DNA from: Acidimicrobiia bacterium | GTDB lineage: Bacteria > Actinomycetota > Acidimicrobiia > Spongiisociales > UBA5794 | Length of the DNA: 7,582 nucleotides | Assembly (NCBI GenBank): GCA_029934555.1 | Contig: JAOZMA010000100.1 | Span: forward strand, 1-7,582 | Reading direction: 5' to 3' | Shown: positions 5,621-7,582 of the stretch, piece after piece | How positions within the stretch are numbered: the stretch's first letter is position 1 | How the letters are laid out: every line of letters begins with the position of its first letter | Notes under the pieces: model-generated | Databases searched by the model: none | Seen by the model: only the letters and a program-made list of their open reading frames with translations | What the model was told of the DNA's origin: nothing | Made by a program: the position numbers and the translations under genes

Positions 5621-5758
5621 CGCCTGATGTCTCCCCGGTTCTGGCCGACCCCGCTCATTTCCGAAGAGCGGCCAATCGCATCACCGGCAGCTGACCACTC
5701 CGTGTCGAGCCGGACATGGACCGTCCACAAACTCCTCTCGGAACCCCGCCGACCCGCG

Positions 5759-5764
5759 TATGGT
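5759..5764 (+). promoter_or_regulatory. Possible -10 box for the lipocalin-like gene
   Basis: TATGGT fits the TANNNT pattern and ends seven bases before the ATG at 5772, so a leaderless transcript is possible. There is no recognisable -35 box. The call is weak because the motif is short. Confidence 0.25.
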
Positions 5765-5771
5765 CCGTGCA

Positions 5772-6263
5772 ATGCATGAACTCATTGGAACCTGGCGTCT
5801 CGTCGAATGGACGTTCACCGTGAACGATTCGCGTCCAACGCATCCGTGGGGTGGGGACCCGGTCGGCCTGCTCACCTACACCGAGGATGGACGCATGAAC
5901 GCGTCGCTCATGAGCATCGGAAGACCGTCGACGCCGACACGAACGCTGAGTGCCGCACCGATCGATATCCGGGCCGCCGCTGCTGCCGGCTACCTCTCGT
6001 ACGCCGGCACGTACACGATCGAGGACGACGACGTTCTCCACCACATCGAATTGAGCCTCATGCCCAACTGGGTTGGCAGAACGGAGCGTCGACACGTCGA
6101 TTGGCTGCCGGTGTCGAACGGAGAGGATCTGATCCTTTCCACGCCACCGACCCGAACCGACGGTGGGCGAACCGCCGTGAACCGTCTCCGATGGGAGAGA
6201 ATCCCGCCGGTCCTGGAAGCCGACAGTGGTGGAAAGCCCACGGGCCACTCGAACGACAGGTAG
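5772..6263 (+). CDS. Lipocalin-like domain protein (Lipocalin_5 type)
   Basis: This 163-residue protein probably forms a single small beta-barrel. Family-type motifs are ELIGTWRLVEW (3-13), GLLTYTEDGRMNASL (32-46), YAGTYTI (77-83), a histidine-rich strand VLHHIELSLMPNW (88-100), then GRTERRHVDWL (102-112) and a closing LRWERI (139-144). These fit the lipocalin-like fold family Lipocalin_5 of unknown ligand, in which many members are single-domain proteins of about 140-160 residues. There is no signal peptide, so it is probably cytoplasmic. The ATG at 5772 gives the usual family N-terminus; ATG at 5760 would add four residues. Neither has a Shine-Dalgarno sequence. The gene is divergent from the iron operon and lies 36 bases before the hydrolase gene, so it could be cotranscribed with it. 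The last 15 residues are a polar tail. Ligand and role are unknown. Confidence 0.82.
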   Translation: MHELIGTWRLVEWTFTVNDSRPTHPWGGDPVGLLTYTEDGRMNASLMSIGRPSTPTRTLSAAPIDIRAAAAAGYLSYAGTYTIEDDDVLHHIELSLMPNWVGRTERRHVDWLPVSNGEDLILSTPPTRTDGGRTAVNRLRWERIPPVLEADSGGKPTGHSNDR

Positions 6264-6299
6264 CCTCGGAACAGCCTCACCGCTAGCACCTGAGGACAC

Positions 6300-7526
6300 A
6301 TGGCAAGATCCAGCGGAAGATCATCGATCCAGCAACCGTTCGTGCAGAAGCGCTCGATCGGCCCATGGAAGATCGTCTCCGGGATCATCCTCGTCGTCTT
6401 GCTCCTCGTCCTCGCCTTCTACGGCCTCGGCGGCTGGCATTTCTCGAACGAGATCAACTCCCAGGCGTTCGAGGTACACCCGCCGGAAGCACCCACATTC
6501 GACATCACGCTCGACAGCGTCGAAGCCGATGCGGTCGTTCTGCGGGCCGATCCAGACGCCGAGAACTTGACAGCGGACGGTCGATTCGGTCTCCTCACGG
6601 AGGCGGAGACATCACTCGTCGATGGAATCATCAGCGCCGAGACGTCCGGCGGTGTGTCAACGGTGCGACGCTCCCGTGTTCCGGACGAATCGATCCCTGC
6701 GGCCGGCTCGGCCGTTCGACTCGATTCCTTTGTGTGGCCGGGCGATCCGCAAACGGCCCTGGGGCTCGCATTCGAAGAGATCGAACTCGAGGTCGAAGGC
6801 GGGCAGGCCGGTGCCTGGTATCTGGAGGGTTCGTCCGACACGTGGATGATCTTCGTCCACGGCAAGGGCACCCAGCGGAACGAAGCACTGCGACTCCTTC
6901 CCGTGGCTGTCGAGCGGGGCTATCACGCCCTGGTCATCGACTATCGCAACGACCCTGGAGCCCCGCGGGACCCGTCGGGTAAGTACCAATACGGACTGAC
7001 AGAGTGGAACGACGTCGCCGCTGCCGCACGGCACGCCAAGACGGAAGGCGGCCAGGACCTCATCGTCGTCGGGTATTCGATGGGTGGTTCGAACGTCATG
7101 TCGTATCTACTCCAGTCGCCGTTGCGCAATCAAACGGTTGCAGCGATTCTCGACAGTCCCGTCCTCAACGTCGAAGCGAGCGTCGATCACGGGGCGGAGC
7201 AGGAGACCCTCCCCCTGACGTCGATCGGCCTGCCGGAGAGCCTGGTCTCGACGGCAAAATGGCTTGCGAGTTGGCGGTTCGACATCGATTGGGAGGCGTT
7301 GAACTACGTGGAGCGGTGGCGGGACCTCCACACCCCGACGCTCATCATCCAGGGAACCGCCGATGACACCGTTCCGGTGGGACCATCGGCCGAACTCGCA
7401 CGGATCCGACCCGACCTGATCACGCTGGTTACGCCACCCGGCGTCGGCCACGTGCTGGCGTGGAACGCCGATCCCGAAGGCTACGAGACGCTCGTGAACT
7501 CCTTCCTGGACGATCTGGGCGTTTGA
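6300..7526 (+). CDS. Membrane-anchored alpha/beta hydrolase, extracytoplasmic
   Basis: This 408-residue protein is predicted to be a serine hydrolase held at the outer face of the membrane. Residues 1-23 are basic, 24-46 form one hydrophobic helix (IVSGIILVVLLLVLAFYGLG), and the rest should lie outside by the positive-inside rule. There are no cysteines. Residues 47-178 are a poorly recognised, beta-rich acidic region. The hydrolase core spans about 180-408: oxyanion segment FVHGKG (185-190), nucleophile elbow GYSMGG with S260, acid D355 in GTADDTVP, and H384 in GVGHVLAWN, a complete triad in the right order. The core resembles alpha/beta hydrolases of the BAAT/Hydrolase_4 and peptidase S9-like groups, such as YqkD/FrsA-like esterases. 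The substrate is unknown; an esterase or peptidase activity is likely. The start is supported by GAGG at 6292-6295, four bases before the ATG. No terminator hairpin follows, only tandem repeats. Confidence 0.88.
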   Translation: MARSSGRSSIQQPFVQKRSIGPWKIVSGIILVVLLLVLAFYGLGGWHFSNEINSQAFEVHPPEAPTFDITLDSVEADAVVLRADPDAENLTADGRFGLLTEAETSLVDGIISAETSGGVSTVRRSRVPDESIPAAGSAVRLDSFVWPGDPQTALGLAFEEIELEVEGGQAGAWYLEGSSDTWMIFVHGKGTQRNEALRLLPVAVERGYHALVIDYRNDPGAPRDPSGKYQYGLTEWNDVAAAARHAKTEGGQDLIVVGYSMGGSNVMSYLLQSPLRNQTVAAILDSPVLNVEASVDHGAEQETLPLTSIGLPESLVSTAKWLASWRFDIDWEALNYVERWRDLHTPTLIIQGTADDTVPVGPSAELARIRPDLITLVTPPGVGHVLAWNADPEGYETLVNSFLDDLGV

Positions 7527-7527
7527 G

Positions 7528-7582
7528 GCGGACAGCGGACAGCGGACAGCGGACAGCGGACAGCGGACAGCGGACAGCGGAC
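7528..7582. repeat. Heptanucleotide tandem repeat GCGGACA, about eight copies
   Basis: From 7528 the 7-base unit GCGGACA is repeated perfectly, seven full copies plus six bases, and runs off the window edge. It begins two bases after the hydrolase stop codon. There are no spacers, so it is not a CRISPR array. True copy number is unknown because the window ends inside it. Confidence 0.95.

Noticed and set aside
5295..5694. Several small open frames on both strands in the intergenic region
   Set aside because: They are made largely from the repeat element, have no ribosome binding site and no conserved pattern, and overlap one another in several frames.
7528..7582. CRISPR array
   Set aside because: The unit is only seven bases with no spacers, so it is a simple tandem repeat.

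Overview
The window is a high-GC bacterial segment with tightly packed genes, frequent 4-base gene overlaps and a DtxR/IdeR-type regulator. This fits a member of the Actinobacteriota, possibly an uncultured Acidimicrobiia-like lineage; that placement is an inference from style and gene content, with no marker gene to confirm it. The window starts with a run of ten C and ends inside a 7-base tandem repeat, so it may be a complete metagenomic contig that broke at repeats.

Layout. (1) 29-1784, plus strand: two overlapping inner-membrane permeases of a carbohydrate/glycerol-phosphate-type ABC importer (MalF/UgpA-like, then MalG/UgpE-like). The binding protein and ATPase are not in the window. (2) 1785-1834: a very short convergent junction filled with short tandem repeats. 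(3) 1815-5329, minus strand: a five-gene ferrous iron uptake operon. In transcription order it encodes a DtxR-family metal-dependent repressor, FeoA, a free-standing FeoB G-protein domain, a separate FeoB membrane permease, and a FeoC-like winged-helix protein with four cysteines. Every junction overlaps by 1-4 bases, so translation is probably coupled throughout. (4) 5330-5771: a divergent intergenic region. It holds the operon promoter with two DtxR-like palindromes, several smaller palindromes, and a structured repeat element of about 170 bp. (5) 5772-6263, plus strand: a lipocalin-like domain protein. (6) 6300-7526, plus strand: a membrane-anchored alpha/beta hydrolase. (7) 7528-7582: about eight copies of a heptanucleotide repeat running off the end.

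How it works together. The regulator would sense cytoplasmic metal and repress its own operon through the palindromes at its promoter. When iron is low, the operon would make FeoA, the FeoB GTPase, the FeoB channel and FeoC to import Fe2+. The most notable point is that FeoB, normally one polypeptide with its G domain fused to the membrane domain, is encoded here as two open reading frames. The second has its own strong Shine-Dalgarno sequence and a GTG start overlapping the first stop codon. The main alternative is a one-base error or frameshift in the G-rich run at the junction. The ABC permeases, the lipocalin-like protein and the hydrolase show no sequence evidence of a link to iron uptake.
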